Shown piece after piece: positions 34,655 to 46,852 of a DNA stretch of 64,000 nucleotides. A model generated the notes under the pieces. That model ran no database searches. It had not been told where the DNA came from and saw only the letters and a list, made by a program, of their open reading frames with translations. Location of the stretch: NCBI RefSeq assembly GCF_000346465.2, contig NC_034015.1, positions 8,490,957 through 8,554,956 on the forward strand. The letters run 5' to 3'. The DNA comes from Prunus persica (taxonomy: Eukaryota; Streptophyta; Magnoliopsida; Rosales; Rosaceae). Every line of letters starts with the position of its first letter. Position 1 is the stretch's first letter. Made by a program: the position numbers and the translations under genes.

Positions 34655-34740
34655 CTACCAGGACTCAATGTCGAGCTACAGACTTAAAATAAAGCGCTTA
34701 TTGGGAGGCAACCCAATTTTTACTAAACTCTTTACTTTTT

Positions 34741-35249
34741 TTATTTTTATTTTGTTTTGTTTTTAACTTTTAATGCGTATTGGTTAACTGCAGGTCGCAA
34801 CACGGGGACAACAAAAGTAGGTAATCCTATACTGGAATCATGCACCCAACAACAAGTTTAGCAATCCCGCATAGAAACAAATAACAGCACATATTCCTAT
34901 ACCGGAATCATGCACCCAGCAGCACGTCTACATTAACATCAAAGGCAGATATTCCTATACTGGAATCATGCATTTAGCAGCAAGTTTAACAGATCTACAA
35001 CAACAAAACTTGCAGGGATTCGATACTATACCTATGAGATGCATGGATTCGATATTATACCTACTCCCAACTTAAAGATTGACTTGCTCGATGAAATCCG
35101 CCAGTCTCCATGTATTATTTCCAAGGTTGAAGCAACTCTAAAATTGAAGCAGATGAAAGCATATGTGGATGAGTATCTCAAGACAAGGCAATGAGGTTCT
35201 TCAGTTCTAACTAAACTGAAGCGAAAATTGCTACTTCCGTCAAACAAGA
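34741..35249. other. Post-pol region with three tandem CCTATACTGGAATCATGCA units
   Basis: Three 50-60-base units (about 34826, 34893, 34948) share ATTCCTATACTGGAATCATG. A 51-codon open frame (35039-35194, +) with an amphipathic central part follows a short duplicated GGATTCGATA..ATACCTA. I do not recognise it, and it may be part of the Athila 3' region or an unrelated gene fragment. Confidence 0.45.
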
Positions 35250-37035
35250 GACTAAGGGAGTAAAGTTGAAGGATCATGAGAAAGAATTAACGCTTGTTTT
35301 GATGAGTTAACTTGCTTGTCGTACTTAAACATTTTGATAGTTCAAATTTTTTATGCACAATGCATTCCTAAAGATGTTTGGTTCCGTCCGAATTGGGAAA
35401 AATTATGCACATTTATCAAGGGTAAACCAAGACCCTTATAACTTATGGAGGAGGCTAAAAAACCAACCGAACCGTTTAGGGATTGGTTCCCGTCCCAATT
35501 CTTGCCTTGGAAAAATTGACTCAAATTGAATTAGACCGGTTATGTTAACCGTACATATTCATGTATATCCAAGTTTATTAGTAACCCCAAGTAATATGTC
35601 GATACTTTCGCCCAATTAATACCCAACTAAATAACAGCTCTAGCACTATGTTTTCCTCTGTCTTGCCCATTATCTCATCACCTCTTTCTCTATTGTATAT
35701 TTTTCTCGTTTTCGTATTTCACTCTTCTTTCCTTTTAACTCTTCTTCTCATTTCTCTCTTCTTCACATCATCCTCTTTTTCTCTTCTTCCAAACTGCAAA
35801 CCACCCGTACCAAAATGAAGCCGTATAAGTTTGGTTTGGCTATGTTCCTCTAGAAACTTTTTATTACAACTAAACCAAACTGGATCTAGTGTAAGTTTGG
35901 GGTTCGGTTCCAATTCAAGGGATAAACCGGACCGTGTCCACCCCGAGTCAAAACAAAACAACTTAATTATAAAAAAAAAAGGGTAAAACTCTTAACAAAA
36001 AATTACACACAACTAAAATATTAAAAAAAACTCTCTACATTTATGTATGTTGAATATTGTAAATGACAGAAATCACAATGAGAATGAATTCATACTCAAT
36101 AGAAATTGTGAAATGACGACTCCTTTTGTGAAAATAAGCTTAATGTACACGTTTTTAAACTGTAGAAGGGTAAAACAAGCCAACCTTACTAGTTATTCTA
36201 CTCTGATACACATAACAGTTAGAAACTATAGAGCAGGGATAGTATAATTAGAGACCAAACAGTAACAGAAACTGCGTATGCTCCCCATTAAAAACTCTGC
36301 CCCACTACAGGCTTAGGCACATCAGAAAGTACCATGTTTTTTTTGGTAAATGATGAGAACCAAGGATCCTGTTTAACATGTCCAAATAAAAATGGTTTCC
36401 TATTTTTATTATTTGGAGTGCCCTCATCAGCTCTGACAATTGTTTAAAACGTGGCACTTCTAAGGTTTCTGTTTATTTGATTTTCAGTCATTGATAAAAG
36501 AAAATTTGAGTGCACTTAATTTGTGCTCATGTACATTGACAGAAAACGTTTGAAAAGGTGAAATATTACAATACCAAATGAACTCTAACCAGAGCTGTAC
36601 ACAATTTTATTTACCAAATACGCAACTTAAATAAAAAAATTCACTACTGCTTGCTGGGCATTCTAATCTATATATAATGCTCAAACTACCTCAAGATCTC
36701 ATAATGCAGATAGTATACTTTAAAACTTACTTCCAACCTTTCTTCTTCATCAACCCAAGTTCTCAGTGAAAATCATACTAGTATGAAACAAACCTAAATT
36801 TTATTTACCATAGATTTCCTAAACAAGGCTCAAAACATCTGATAAGACGAAACCAAAGAACACAAATTGGTAGCATAGATCTCCTAAACAGTAGCAGCTC
36901 TGTAAATTGTTGCATGAAATGTCATTGATCTTTAAAACATAACCACAGTGACAGCAACATAAATGAGACCCCAGAAAAAGAAACAAAAAAGGAGGGAGAA
37001 ATCTAAGCCACAAAAGAAAAAACAAAGAAAATACT
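35250..37035. repeat. Segmental duplication, copy 1 (blocks A, B, C)
   Basis: Three blocks recur in the same orientation near the SAUR genes: A 35250-36125 matches 53747-54770; B 36219-36405 matches 55986-56165; C 36585-37035 matches 55110-55460. Block order here is A-B-C, but A-C-B at the other site. Block A includes a MITE-like stretch (ACCGAACCG... to ACCGGACCGTGTCCACCCC). No gene seen. This DNA is the 3' flank of ISY1. Confidence 0.8.
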
Positions 37036-38757
37036 GATTGGGTTATTTCATAAATATAGAGGAGAAATGAAGATGGTGTACCTGATTATCAGAGTCACTG
37101 AAGCAAATGCCACTGCAGGGTTTAAAAGAAGGGGGCACACTCCATAGTTTTCCATCATATTATGGCATTATTGACGTGAAGAGACAGTACAAGAGGGAAA
37201 AAAAATTGGGGGGACCTGACCAGCCAACAACCTTTGCAACTGAACATCTTTGACAAGAAATCCTTATTAAATCAAAACCAACAGAAAGAGGCAGAAACAT
37301 TCTTTTAAAAGGAATAATTTGTTGCTCAAGATGCTAAATATTCTGGCTTGCATCATTATCATTCTTTATTAAACCAAAAAGAAGAAAGAAAAACTAGCAC
37401 AATGATAAACTCAGAAAGCAATGTACTCGGAACAAAGAAAAAAAAAACTTTATGAACAAGCACATACTTTGCTAATATGTCTAGGATTGCATAAAGAGAG
37501 ACAACTATATCCACATTGGAAACCTCATCTATAACAAATTAGAAAGTAAAACTTAAAAGAGATTCCCTAATAATAGGAAGATTCTAAGTTATCTATAACA
37601 AATTAGAAAATCCTGTTGAGGTAGCTCTCAATGAAAGCATCAATTTGTGGGATATGAATTCCACAAACACTTTGAGATGTCTCATTTAAAAGAATGCAAC
37701 TGAGGCCTTTGCACACCAACCTTCTCAACGGTTCCTATTGATCTCAAAATGAGAATCTAAGCCAATAGGTCCTTTGTATCTTCACAGCATTATAAAAGTA
37801 CTAACTTATCAACCCATGGTCTAAGCCAAGAAATATAACTTATCATCACCTCCCTGCACATGCTTAAAGATCTCATCGTCTTCGAGTGGCATATATAGAT
37901 CCCTCTAAGCCAAGTAGGAAGTATTTGAAACAAAAAAAACAAAAATGGATTATAGCATCCAAGACATCACTATAGAAGCTACTACAAAAAGATCACGGCA
38001 CAAACCTTTTTATAGCACTTTTAGAAATGATTGTGATACATTATGTTATTGAAATTAGCAGTTTCTTAAGAACAATGTTAGCTAAGCCTAAAGAAAAGAT
38101 AACAAATCATTTACTGTATGGAAGGTCACAAGAAAACTTAGAACAATCAATAATGGAATTTTCACACTCCATTTTCCTTTTCAATTTAACAAAAACAAAA
38201 AGTATCTGTAATATAAAATCTTTGGCAATTTTAACTGAAATAGCCATGATATAACCCTTATTGAAGAGATGATGAAGGCAACATAATATAAAATTAGAAA
38301 TTTGCTATCGTACTAAAGAGTACAAATCATGTATAAACTAAACAGTAGATATGTTCTTTGTTTACACAACTTATAGCATAATTTGAAAGAGGTAGCCAGA
38401 TAAACTCAGCAATAAAAAAAGTAATGAAACTTTGATAAAAGAATAGAACACGTAGTAGAAAGGCTAACAAAACTTGTCATAATCAACTGATAATTATAGC
38501 TCCTTGAAATTAAATCCAAGGTGACAAATATAACTTGTTTCATCATCAAGGATAACTATTACTCAATCCACCATCTAAATACCTTACAAACACTTACTTA
38601 ACAAAGCCTACCAATAACCCAAGAGAATTCAACCTAACATTAATACATCAAAAATCCATCTTAAACATCAATTTGATAAGAACAAACAACTTCTTATCAG
38701 TCAATGAATCAAATTAAACGCAGTAACATACTCTTTCTCTTTCTTGGTGTCTGCATT
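37036..38757. other. AT-rich 3' flank of ISY1, nothing recognised
   Basis: No coding potential beyond short frames and no repeat ends identified. It may hold the ISY1 3' UTR on the minus strand. Confidence 0.5.
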
Positions 38758-39663
38758 CTAGCGCTGAATGTTAAGCATCTGCTTGGCCTCAGTCTGCTCC
38801 TCCAACAATCCATCACTAGTATACTTGCTCAGCAGCTCCTTCTTCTTCTTCTCCAGCACCATCTTCTCAATCTCCTTATCGTCTGGCAAGGGCACGTGCA
38901 CCACAAACTCTTTCTCCCTCTCACTCCTCTCTTGTAATTCCCTTTCTCTCTGCCTCTCCTCCTCAACCACCTCTTCTTCCTCTTCAAACAAAACCTCCTT
39001 CGCCTTCGCCACCGACACCACCTCCCCACTCTTCACAGCCCTCCGTGCCTCTTTCCTTATCTCCTCCATCCGTTTCCACTCCGCCACGGCCTCCGCTCTC
39101 ATTTTCTCCTCCGCCAGAGCCTCAACCTTCTCCAGAACCCCATCCTCATCGTCCCTATACCCATAATAGCTCGCATCAATCCTTTTGTATATATCGTACC
39201 TCGTCCTCCGCTTTCTCAGCTCCGGTGGCTTCTCGAAAAGCTCTCTGACTCCCGGCAACTTCTTCGCCGCGCCGAAATACCGATACCCAGGGCCTCGGCC
39301 GCTAGGGTTTGGGACGTCGATGATGTTGCCATCGAGGTCCGTCATCTTAGGGGCGTGTTTCGCATAGTTAGGGCCTCCGAGCTCAACAATTCGTCGTTCC
39401 CAGTGAACCTTCTCCCGTATGAGCTTGTTGATCTCGTCGTTGAGGTCGCGGAGACGGTGCTCGCCGAGCCCTTCGTTTTGGATCTCGGCGACTTTTCGGC
39501 CAATCTCTCCCATGATTTGCTGCCTCCATTTGGAGGCCTCGGCAAGGTCCCGGCATTCGGAGGCCAGGTATGGACGTCGCTCTTTTGGCTTCTTCTTCTC
39601 TTCGGCTTTGAGTGTGATGAATCGATTGAGCATCGACTGCGCTTTCTCTTCGTTACGAGCCAT
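38758..39663 (-). CDS. ISY1: Pre-mRNA-splicing factor ISY1 homologue
   Basis: An intronless 301-residue protein that matches the ISY1 family over its whole length. Start MARNEEKAQSMLNRF is the conserved N-terminus; the reading frame upstream has no ATG. Visible family features are ERRPYLASECRDLAEASKWR (residues about 28-50), IQNEGLGEHRLRDLNDEINKL (about 60-85), WERRIVELGGPNY, GYRYFGAAKKLPGVRELF (about 125-145), and RRTRYDIYKRIDASYYGYRDDEDG. A Glu/Arg-rich coiled-coil tail follows, ending LLEEQTEAKQMLNIQR. ISY1 is a component of the Prp19/NineTeen complex in the catalytic spliceosome and acts in the nucleus. The length agrees with other plant ISY1 proteins and no damage is seen. A 5' UTR intron is likely: acceptor TTCGCAG at 39673, possible donor at 39967. 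This is the most conserved housekeeping gene in the window. Confidence 0.96.
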   Translation of the reverse strand: MARNEEKAQSMLNRFITLKAEEKKKPKERRPYLASECRDLAEASKWRQQIMGEIGRKVAEIQNEGLGEHRLRDLNDEINKLIREKVHWERRIVELGGPNYAKHAPKMTDLDGNIIDVPNPSGRGPGYRYFGAAKKLPGVRELFEKPPELRKRRTRYDIYKRIDASYYGYRDDEDGVLEKVEALAEEKMRAEAVAEWKRMEEIRKEARRAVKSGEVVSVAKAKEVLFEEEEEVVEEERQRERELQERSEREKEFVVHVPLPDDKEIEKMVLEKKKKELLSKYTSDGLLEEQTEAKQMLNIQR

Positions 39664-39672
39664 TGCGATTTG

Positions 39673-39967
39673 CTGCGAATTATTCAAACAAGTGTTGGGG
39701 AAATTCCGTTAAACCCTAGTGTATTTGGAATTGGGGCTTTTTGTTTTGGTTGAGAACCCATTACAGAAAAAAGCAAAGAAAACCGTTATTTGATCCTCCC
39801 ACATGGAATTGAATAAAAATGAATTCTGAGAAAGTTGGGGAGAACACCCAGAAACCAGTCAACCAAAACTTAAACAGCCAAATACAGAAAAAGATAAAGC
39901 TTCTTTTAAGATACTGGAATTAAGAAGAGCAAGGGAAGACAGAGGAGCTGAGATCTGAGAGAGGTAC
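39673..39967 (-). other. Probable 5' UTR intron of ISY1
   Basis: On the minus strand the sequence GAG|GTACCTCTC (donor 39967) leads to a pyrimidine-poor ...AATAATTCGCAG acceptor at 39673, nine bases before the ATG. Inferred from splice-site sequence only. Confidence 0.5.
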
Positions 39968-40199
39968 CTCTGTGTTGTCTGCTCGGGTTTCTGCGTGGGT
40001 GGTATTGCAATGTCAAGGTGGTGTTGACGGTGGCGTTGATTCTGGAAAGGCTGAAAAGAAGGATCTGCTGACTGCGAGAGAGCAAGAGAGCGAGAGAGAG
40101 TGAGAGAGGATCAGATTCTACAATGCCAGGACGAGCGTTTGTGACTATTGGAGTTGTGGTCCGCCTAAAATCTTTGTAACACCAGCCTCCAACCAATCG

Positions 40200-41240
40200 A
40201 GAAATTTCATACTTGCACCTAAAATCTGTGTCTGGACGAATCCTTACTTAATTAGAATTTTGATTCTTTATTTTATTAGAATTTTAGTTACTTATTAATT
40301 ATTAATTATTTAGTTTTATTGTAATAGAGATTTACTTCCTATTATAATTTAGATATATTTTCTATTTTATTTAAGATTAACACATATGTGTGTACTTGTA
40401 TAAATACCTCTATATTGGAGAAGAATAATAATATGAGCATATTTGAGCATAACTGATATTTTTCCTATTTTATTTGACACCACATGTCATCTTCTCAACA
40501 ATGCCAACACAATAGTCGCAACACATGTCGGACTCAGGAGCAGACCCAGGAATTTTTCAACGGAGGTGCAATTTATTGCTATCATCATCAACACCAACAG
40601 TTCATCTTTAACATACTCTATATAAGTAATTAGGAGTGAGCATCACAAAACACTTAGCATAAAAATATAATCACAACAGTAGGAGATGTTGAGGAGAGGT
40701 AGTATTGCCATATGTTTATCAAATTCTACCATGTTGGTTGGCTGGTGCTGGCCACGAAGGCGGCTGATAAGGTGGAGAGGGAGCACGATATGGCTAGGAA
40801 ATAAGCACCGCGGGTTCTGCCTAGCTTGGAAAATCAAATCTTGGAGGTTGAATATTTGTGATATTGCCCAAGCTTTAAAATTGAAATCATGCTTTGATAT
40901 TTACTGAAAATCTAACATAAGGGGTCACCAAGATCTTTATGTTTACAAGAAACTAGTACAAATGGAGTGACCACCATATTTGACAAAGATCCTAAATCTT
41001 GGATTTAAGTAAAATCAGATACTTGGATACACTACATATACGGAAAAGAGAGCTATGTTGCCTAACCACAAAAAAATGGGGGAAATCTGGCAGACTACAA
41101 GATCGTAGATTGATTGCAAAACATAAAACTTCATCTCTGTCTTCGTACGAATCAAAATTATCAACCCGTGTCCACATAAATGTGTTCCTTTTACAAAAAA
41201 AAAATCCTAGTCCAAAACAACGTCGTTTTGACTAGGCTTT
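40200..41240. other. Intergenic, no recognised gene
   Basis: AT-rich. Near 40530-40580 the phrase AGCAGACCCAGGAATTTTTC resembles the end of a widespread plant transposon, but a second end was not found. Confidence 0.4.
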
Positions 41241-41261
41241 GTTAAACAAAAAAAGAAGCGC

Positions 41262-41500
41262 GCGCGCTATGAGCAGCTTGTAGTACAAGCAGCGCAGCGC
41301 CCAGGCCATTTACGCATTTCATCGAACACTTTGCGTGCGTCTCTAGTCTGAGCAGAGGTGCAACTCCAGCATCTCTTATGGAGTTTTCCGGCAAGCGGAG
41401 ATGCAGGTGCACCTCCTTGCGCCTGCACAGGTCCGCCACTGGTCGGACCCCAAACTTTTTCTCCTGTCTCGACTTGTTTGCCTGACTCACGCGTTGCCAT
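41262..41500 (-). pseudogene. Possible PPR-like gene fragment
   Basis: The minus-strand frame contains RDARKVFDEMRKW, resembling the helix of a pentatricopeptide repeat. The surrounding frame shows no second repeat, and GC content is higher than in the neighbours. It is best treated as a decayed fragment of a nuclear PPR gene, or chance similarity. Confidence 0.25.
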
Positions 41501-41743
41501 CCTACTCGTTTATTCAATTCACACGTGACACAATAATAATTGTTCAGTTGCATTCAACTTGTAAATAAGTAAACCTCCTTCATTTCTACACCATTTTACA
41601 AATGGAAATTTTTTTAAAATTGTCACAAGTGGAAGAAATAAATAAATAAATGCAAGCGCTCCATAATAATGCTACATGAGAACTTGTCTTTATTCGAAAG
41701 AGGAAAACAAACTATAGGGCGTAGATGGGTCTTCATTAGGATT

Positions 41744-41910
41744 TGTCAATGAGCTGTACATTCCTAATTAGTCTAAGTCAACTATTTGATTATGCAAGAT
41801 TATAGGAACATAATTACTTTCCTAGAATAGTTTCCTAGGCTCTGTATATATAACCTTCCTATTTGTTATATATTAATATGTATGAAGTATTATTTTTTAC
41901 CAATCTGATA
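41744..41910 (+). repeat. Copia 5' LTR
   Basis: 167 bp, contains CTGTATATATAACC (TATA-like) near 41840. Ends TA rather than CA; the boundary is fixed by the adjacent primer-binding site and the target duplication. Confidence 0.95.
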
Positions 41911-42349
41911 TGGTATCAGAGCAGTCAATCTTGACTGTCTCTTGCCCTAACCCTAATCGCTTCCGCGGCAACAGCCGTCATACAGACCCAGCACCAGCCC
42001 ATATTCCATCTCAAATCACCGTTTTGCAATATTCCATCTATTACGCAGCACCAGCACCAGCACCAAAAGCAATATTCCATCTCACAAACCCAGCACGAAT
42101 ACCACCCATATTCCATCTTACAAACCCATTCAAACCTTTCCTCTAGTCAAATCACGTTTTGCAATATTGCAAATCACTTTCCACTCACAGACCCATTCAA
42201 ACCGTTCCCTTGTTTTTTTTTTTCCCTTTCAACCCAATATTTCTTATTGCAAAACAGTTTGTCTTATTGCCTTTGTCCACCGTGCACTTGCTTTTCCTCA
42301 ACTTGATATTTCTTTTTTGTTCTTTTTTCATTGGTTGTCAGCCAATATC

Positions 42350-45300
42350 ATGGCCAACGATGATGGGTCAGCAAACACCAATCAATCCTTGGTGTCGGGA
42401 GGCTCCAAAACTACCACACAAATCGTCACTTTGCAGAGTGACACCTCCAACTTCTCCGCAGGAATCAAACTGGATGAGAATAATTATTCTCTATGGCATC
42501 AAATCATAGAGATGAAGATAGCTGGGCGAGAAAAACATGGCCACTTGACCGGTGATATTGCCCAACCTGCAGACACAGATCCCACATTTAATAAATGGCG
42601 TGCATCGGATTGCCAAGTCAAGAGTTAGTTGTTCGACGCCATGCAACCTACTCAGATTAAACGATTTATTCGTTATGACACAGCAAAGCAAGTCTGGGCT
42701 GCAATCAAGCAAACCTATTCAGATGGTGCTGATGAAGCCAAGATTTATGACCTTCACAGACGGTCATTCATAATGAAGCAAGCTGGCGCATCAGTTGCCA
42801 AATATTACAGTGAGCTCACTGAGATTTTTCAGGAGCTTGATCAATTAAGTCCAAGCACCATGGAGCATCCGAAAGACATTGAGACTAGACGCAAAGAGGT
42901 TGATCGTCTCCGAGTTTATATATTTCTTGCAGGTTTGGACAATAATTTCGATCAAATCCGAGGAGAGATTTTGCGGATGGAGCCAACACCCGAACTGGAG
43001 GCCGCATATGCACATATTAAAAGAGAGAGTAACCGACAGGGAACCATGTCTGAAGTTGGTGTAACCTCCGAAGCCACAGCCTTGGCTACTGCGAGGTCCA
43101 AACAATCTCGGCCGAACAACTATAGTGTCGACCCTACTCGTAACCGGCCTCCAATGAAGTGTACCAAATGTGGTTTAGATAACCATACAATTAAGGGCTG
43201 TTATGAGATCATTGGTTATCCAGAAGGATGGGTCCACAAAGGGCGAAAAAAGGATTCTACCAGAGCCTCATTTGCATCCGCTCAGTCATCCGAGGAGACT
43301 GCATCAGAACCTCCATCAGGTACATATGGCTCCAAGGCCTTGGCCACCTCAGGTACCTCTTGCACATCTTCACTTACTTGTAATAGATCATGGATTATTG
43401 ACACTGGCGCTACTGATCACATGACATCTAGTTTTACTGGGTTGCACTCTACCAAACCATCAAGCCAAACACATATTACCAGTGCCAATGGAACCACCTC
43501 CCAAGTTATGGGAGAAGGGTCTTTATCTCTTACATCTTCATTAAGTCTTGATCATGTCTTAGTTGTCCCTTCACTCGACTATGACTTGTTATCTGTTCCT
43601 CAAATCATTGATTCCCTTAATTGTACCGTGTGTTTTTGGCCATTGTATTGTCTATTTCAGGATCTTCTCACCAGGACCGTGATTGGATGTGGTACTAGGA
43701 GGGGAAAGTTGTATTATCTGGACTTGACAGAAGACAGCAGTACAAGATTGAGTCAGACACATCATGTGAGAGGAGATGAGTCTATCAGGATGAAGAAAAT
43801 TTGGCTATGGCATAGACGATTAGGTCATGCTTCTTTTGGTTATCTGAAACTTTTATTTCCAGATTTGTTTTCCCAGTTTGCTGAATCAGACTTTCATTGT
43901 GAAACTTGCATTTTGGCCAAAAGCCATCGTATTTCTTACCCATTAAGATTGAATAAAAGTTCTTTGCCTTTCATGATTGTCCATTCTGATGTTTGGGGAC
44001 CATCACGAGTTCCCACTATTAGCGGTTTTAAGTGGTTTATGACGTTTATTGATGATTGCACCCGGATGACCTGGGTTTTTCCCTTAAAGCAGAAAAGTGA
44101 AGTCACCGCCAAATTCAAGTTATTTTATCAATATGTTGCTACTCAGTTTGACAAGAAAATCACTACGCTTCGGTCTGACAATGGAGGAGAGTACGTCAAC
44201 CATGACCTACATAATTTTTTAAGTCACCATGGAATTGTTCATCAAACCACATGTGCCTATACACCACAACAGAATGGCGTCGCAGAGCGTAAGAATCGTC
44301 ATCTCTTGGAGGTTGTTCGTGCCTCTTTATTTGAGGCCCGTATGCCTCATCATTTTTGGGGGGAGGCTCTTTGTTCTGCTGCTTACCTCATTAATAGAAC
44401 ACCATCCAGCACTCTTCAGTATCAAACTCCATTTCAGACATTAACCACTCTCCTCACCATGCCATCCACACCAAATCTCGAACCACGTCTCTTTGGTTGT
44501 ATTGCTTATGTTCAGGTGTATCCACATCAGCGTGGCAAGCTTGATCCGTGTGCACTGCGTTGTGTCTTTGTGGGTTATGCTGACACTCAGAAGGGCTATA
44601 AGTGTTTCCATCCTCCTACTCAGACCATGCATGTTACCACAGATGTGACTTTCCACGAGAGTGAGTTCTATTACTCAGGGGGAGTTTCTGAGCATCCTCT
44701 GCAGGGGGAGAGCTCTATCTTTGCAGAAGATACTCAGAGCATCCAAATTCAACAAACTGTTTTAGAGCAGTCAGTGTCCGAGCAACCAGCTACAGTAGTA
44801 CAACAAGATCAAGAGTTACTGGAAACTCTAGATGATGGTTCAGATAATTTCCCTCCTACTACAGTACCATCACCAATCATCCAATCAGGTCCTGAAGATT
44901 CCTCGCAGGTAACTGAGCATTTAAACTCCAACTTAAGCACTTTACATGAGTCGCGTCATACATGAAACACAGGTTATCAGTTACCTATTCGTACCACTAG
45001 AGGGATTCCTAGACAACAGTATGACCCGGACCCAAAAACAAAAGTTAAATACCCTATTGCTAATCATGTGTCCCTACATAGGTTGTCTCCGTCATGTGCA
45101 TCATTTGTATGTCAATTATCCACTGTATCTATTCCAAGTAATGTGCAGGAAGCTCTGAAAGATCCCAAGTGGACTCAAGCGATGAATGATGAAATGGAGG
45201 CCCTCCAGAAGAATTCCACTTGGAAGATGACTATCCTTCCCCAAAGGGAAGAGAACAGTGGGTTGTAGATGGATATATACAGTAAAGTTCAAGGCAGATA

Positions 45301-46673
45301 GCACCATTGAACGATACAAAGCAAGATTGGTGGCGAAAGGTTATACTCAGACTTATGGGATTGACTATGGGGAGACATTTGCCCCTGTAGCCAAGATAAA
45401 CACAATTCGGGTACTTCTTTCTCTGGCAGCAAACCTAAATTGGCCATTACACCAATTTGATGTCAAAAATGCCTTCCTGCACGGCGACCTAGAAGAAGAA
45501 GTCTATATGGATTCCCCTCCAGGATGCAAGATGGGGCCCAATACTAGCAACATGGTGTGTAAACTGAGAAAGTCTCTTTATGGCTTGAAGCAGTCACCCA
45601 GAGCATGGTTTGGAAAGTTTAGCAAATCAATAAAGGATTTTGGATACAAGCAAAGTAACTCAGATCATACTCTTTTCCTGAAACATAAGAAAGGTAAAGT
45701 CACTGCCCTTATTGTATATGTTGATGACATGGTAGTTACTGGGAATGACCCAGTAGAAAAGGCAGCATTGCAGCACCACTTGGCAAGTGAGTTTGAAATG
45801 AAAGATCTTGGTGCTCTGAAGTATTTCCTAGGCATCGAAGTGGCTCGTTCAGAACAAGGAATATTTCTATCACAACGGAAATATATCCTTGACATTTTGA
45901 CTGACATTGGAATGTTAGCCAGCAAACCAGCAGATACGCCAATGGAGTTGAATCATCAGCTTGGTGAATATCCTGATCAAGTACCCACCAACAAAGAAAG
46001 ATATCAACGCCTTGTGGGTAAGTTAATCTATCTAGGACACACTAGACCTGATATAGCATATGCTGTAAGTGTGGTGAGTCAGTTCATGCATGCACCAAGT
46101 GAAGCCCACATGGATGCGGTAAACCGAATTTTGAGATACTTGAAGTCATCTCCTGGAAGAGGATTGATGTTTGCACGACATGGTCATCTAGATGTTGAGG
46201 GTCACACTGATGCAGACTGGGCGGGCTCTGTTACTGACAGGAGATCTACGTCGAGATACTTTACCTTTGTAGGAGGCAATCTAGTATCTTGGCGAAGTAA
46301 AAAACAGAAAGTAGTGTCAAGATCAAGTGCTGAAGCAGAATATCGAGGTATGGCACACGGAGTATGTGAGCTACTCTGGATAAGGAATTTGTTGGAGGAA
46401 TTGGGGTTCAAACCCAAACATGCCATGCAACTGAATTGTGACAACAAAGCTGCAATAGACATTGCACATAATCCGGTGCAACATGATAGAACCAAGCATG
46501 TTGAAGTTGACAGACATTTCATCAAGGAGAAGCTCGAGGCAAAGATCATTAAGGTATCATTTGTTAAATCCGAAGATCAACTTGCAGATGTCCTTACCAA
46601 AGCAGTCACAGGCAGGGTATTTCACAGCTCACTTAGCAAGTTGGGCATTGACGACATATATGCTCCAACTTGA
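42350..46673 (+). pseudogene. Copia gag-pol, three disabling lesions
   Basis: ATG at 42350 (MANDDGSANTN). Gag is followed by a CX2CX4HX4C zinc knuckle (CTKCGLDNHTIKGC, about 43160-43200), protease WIIDTGATDH (about 43393), pre-integrase HRRLGHASF, integrase HSDVWGP..DNGGEY..NGVAERKN, reverse transcriptase QFDVKNAFLHG and YVDDM (about 45720), and RNase H DADWAG..SSAEAEYRG, ending IDDIYAPT. Lesions are TAG at 42626-42628 in gag, TGA at 44963-44965 after integrase, and an apparent one-base gain in a CCCC run at 45239-45242 just before reverse transcriptase. It is therefore non-autonomous in this copy unless some are sequencing errors. Confidence 0.93.
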
Positions 46674-46680
46674 GGGGGAG

Positions 46681-46847
46681 TGTCAATGAGCTGTACATTC
46701 CTAATTAGTCTAAGTCAACAATTTGATTATGCAAGATTATAGGAACATAATTACTTTTCTAGAATAGTTTCCTAGGCTCTGTATATATAACCTTCCTATT
46801 TGTTATATATTAATATGTATGAAGTATTATTTTTTACCAATCTGATA
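46681..46847 (+). repeat. Copia 3' LTR
   Basis: 167 bp, two substitutions from the 5' LTR (A for T in CAACAATTTG; T for C in TTACTTTTCTAG). Confidence 0.95.
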
Positions 46848-46852
46848 GGATT

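Larger units (their letters stand above)
15185..34740 (+). mobile_element. Athila-type Ty3 retrotransposon, decayed, 3' LTR missing
   Basis: The proposed 5' LTR starts TGATGAGTAG (15185) and ends ...CCTATCA (29201), followed by the primer-binding site. It is split by the complete CACTA element at 15373-25981 and probably by another insertion at about 26778-28800; the remaining LTR is about 1.4 kb. The gag-pol remnant occupies 29302-34654 and is followed by AAAGCGCTTATTGGGAGGCA (34688-34707), which commonly lies downstream of Athila pol. No second LTR copy is found on the right, where sequence of another origin begins by 35250, so the element is 3' truncated and no target duplication can be tested. 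Confidence 0.75.
41744..46847 (+). mobile_element. Complete copia (Ty1-type) retrotransposon
   Basis: 167-bp LTRs at 41744-41910 and 46681-46847 (TGTCAATGAG...AATCTGATA) differ at two positions. Target duplication GGATT lies at 41739-41743 and 46848-46852. The primer-binding site TGGTATCAGAGC follows the left LTR directly (41911-41922), and a purine tract TTGAGGGGGAG precedes the right LTR (46670-46680). The domain order protease, integrase, RT, RNase H is that of copia. Near-identical LTRs imply a recent insertion, although the coding frame carries three lesions. Confidence 0.97.

Noticed and set aside
38768..39248. Several Ser-rich or Pro-rich frames on the plus strand
   Set aside because: Antisense shadows of the ISY1 coding region.
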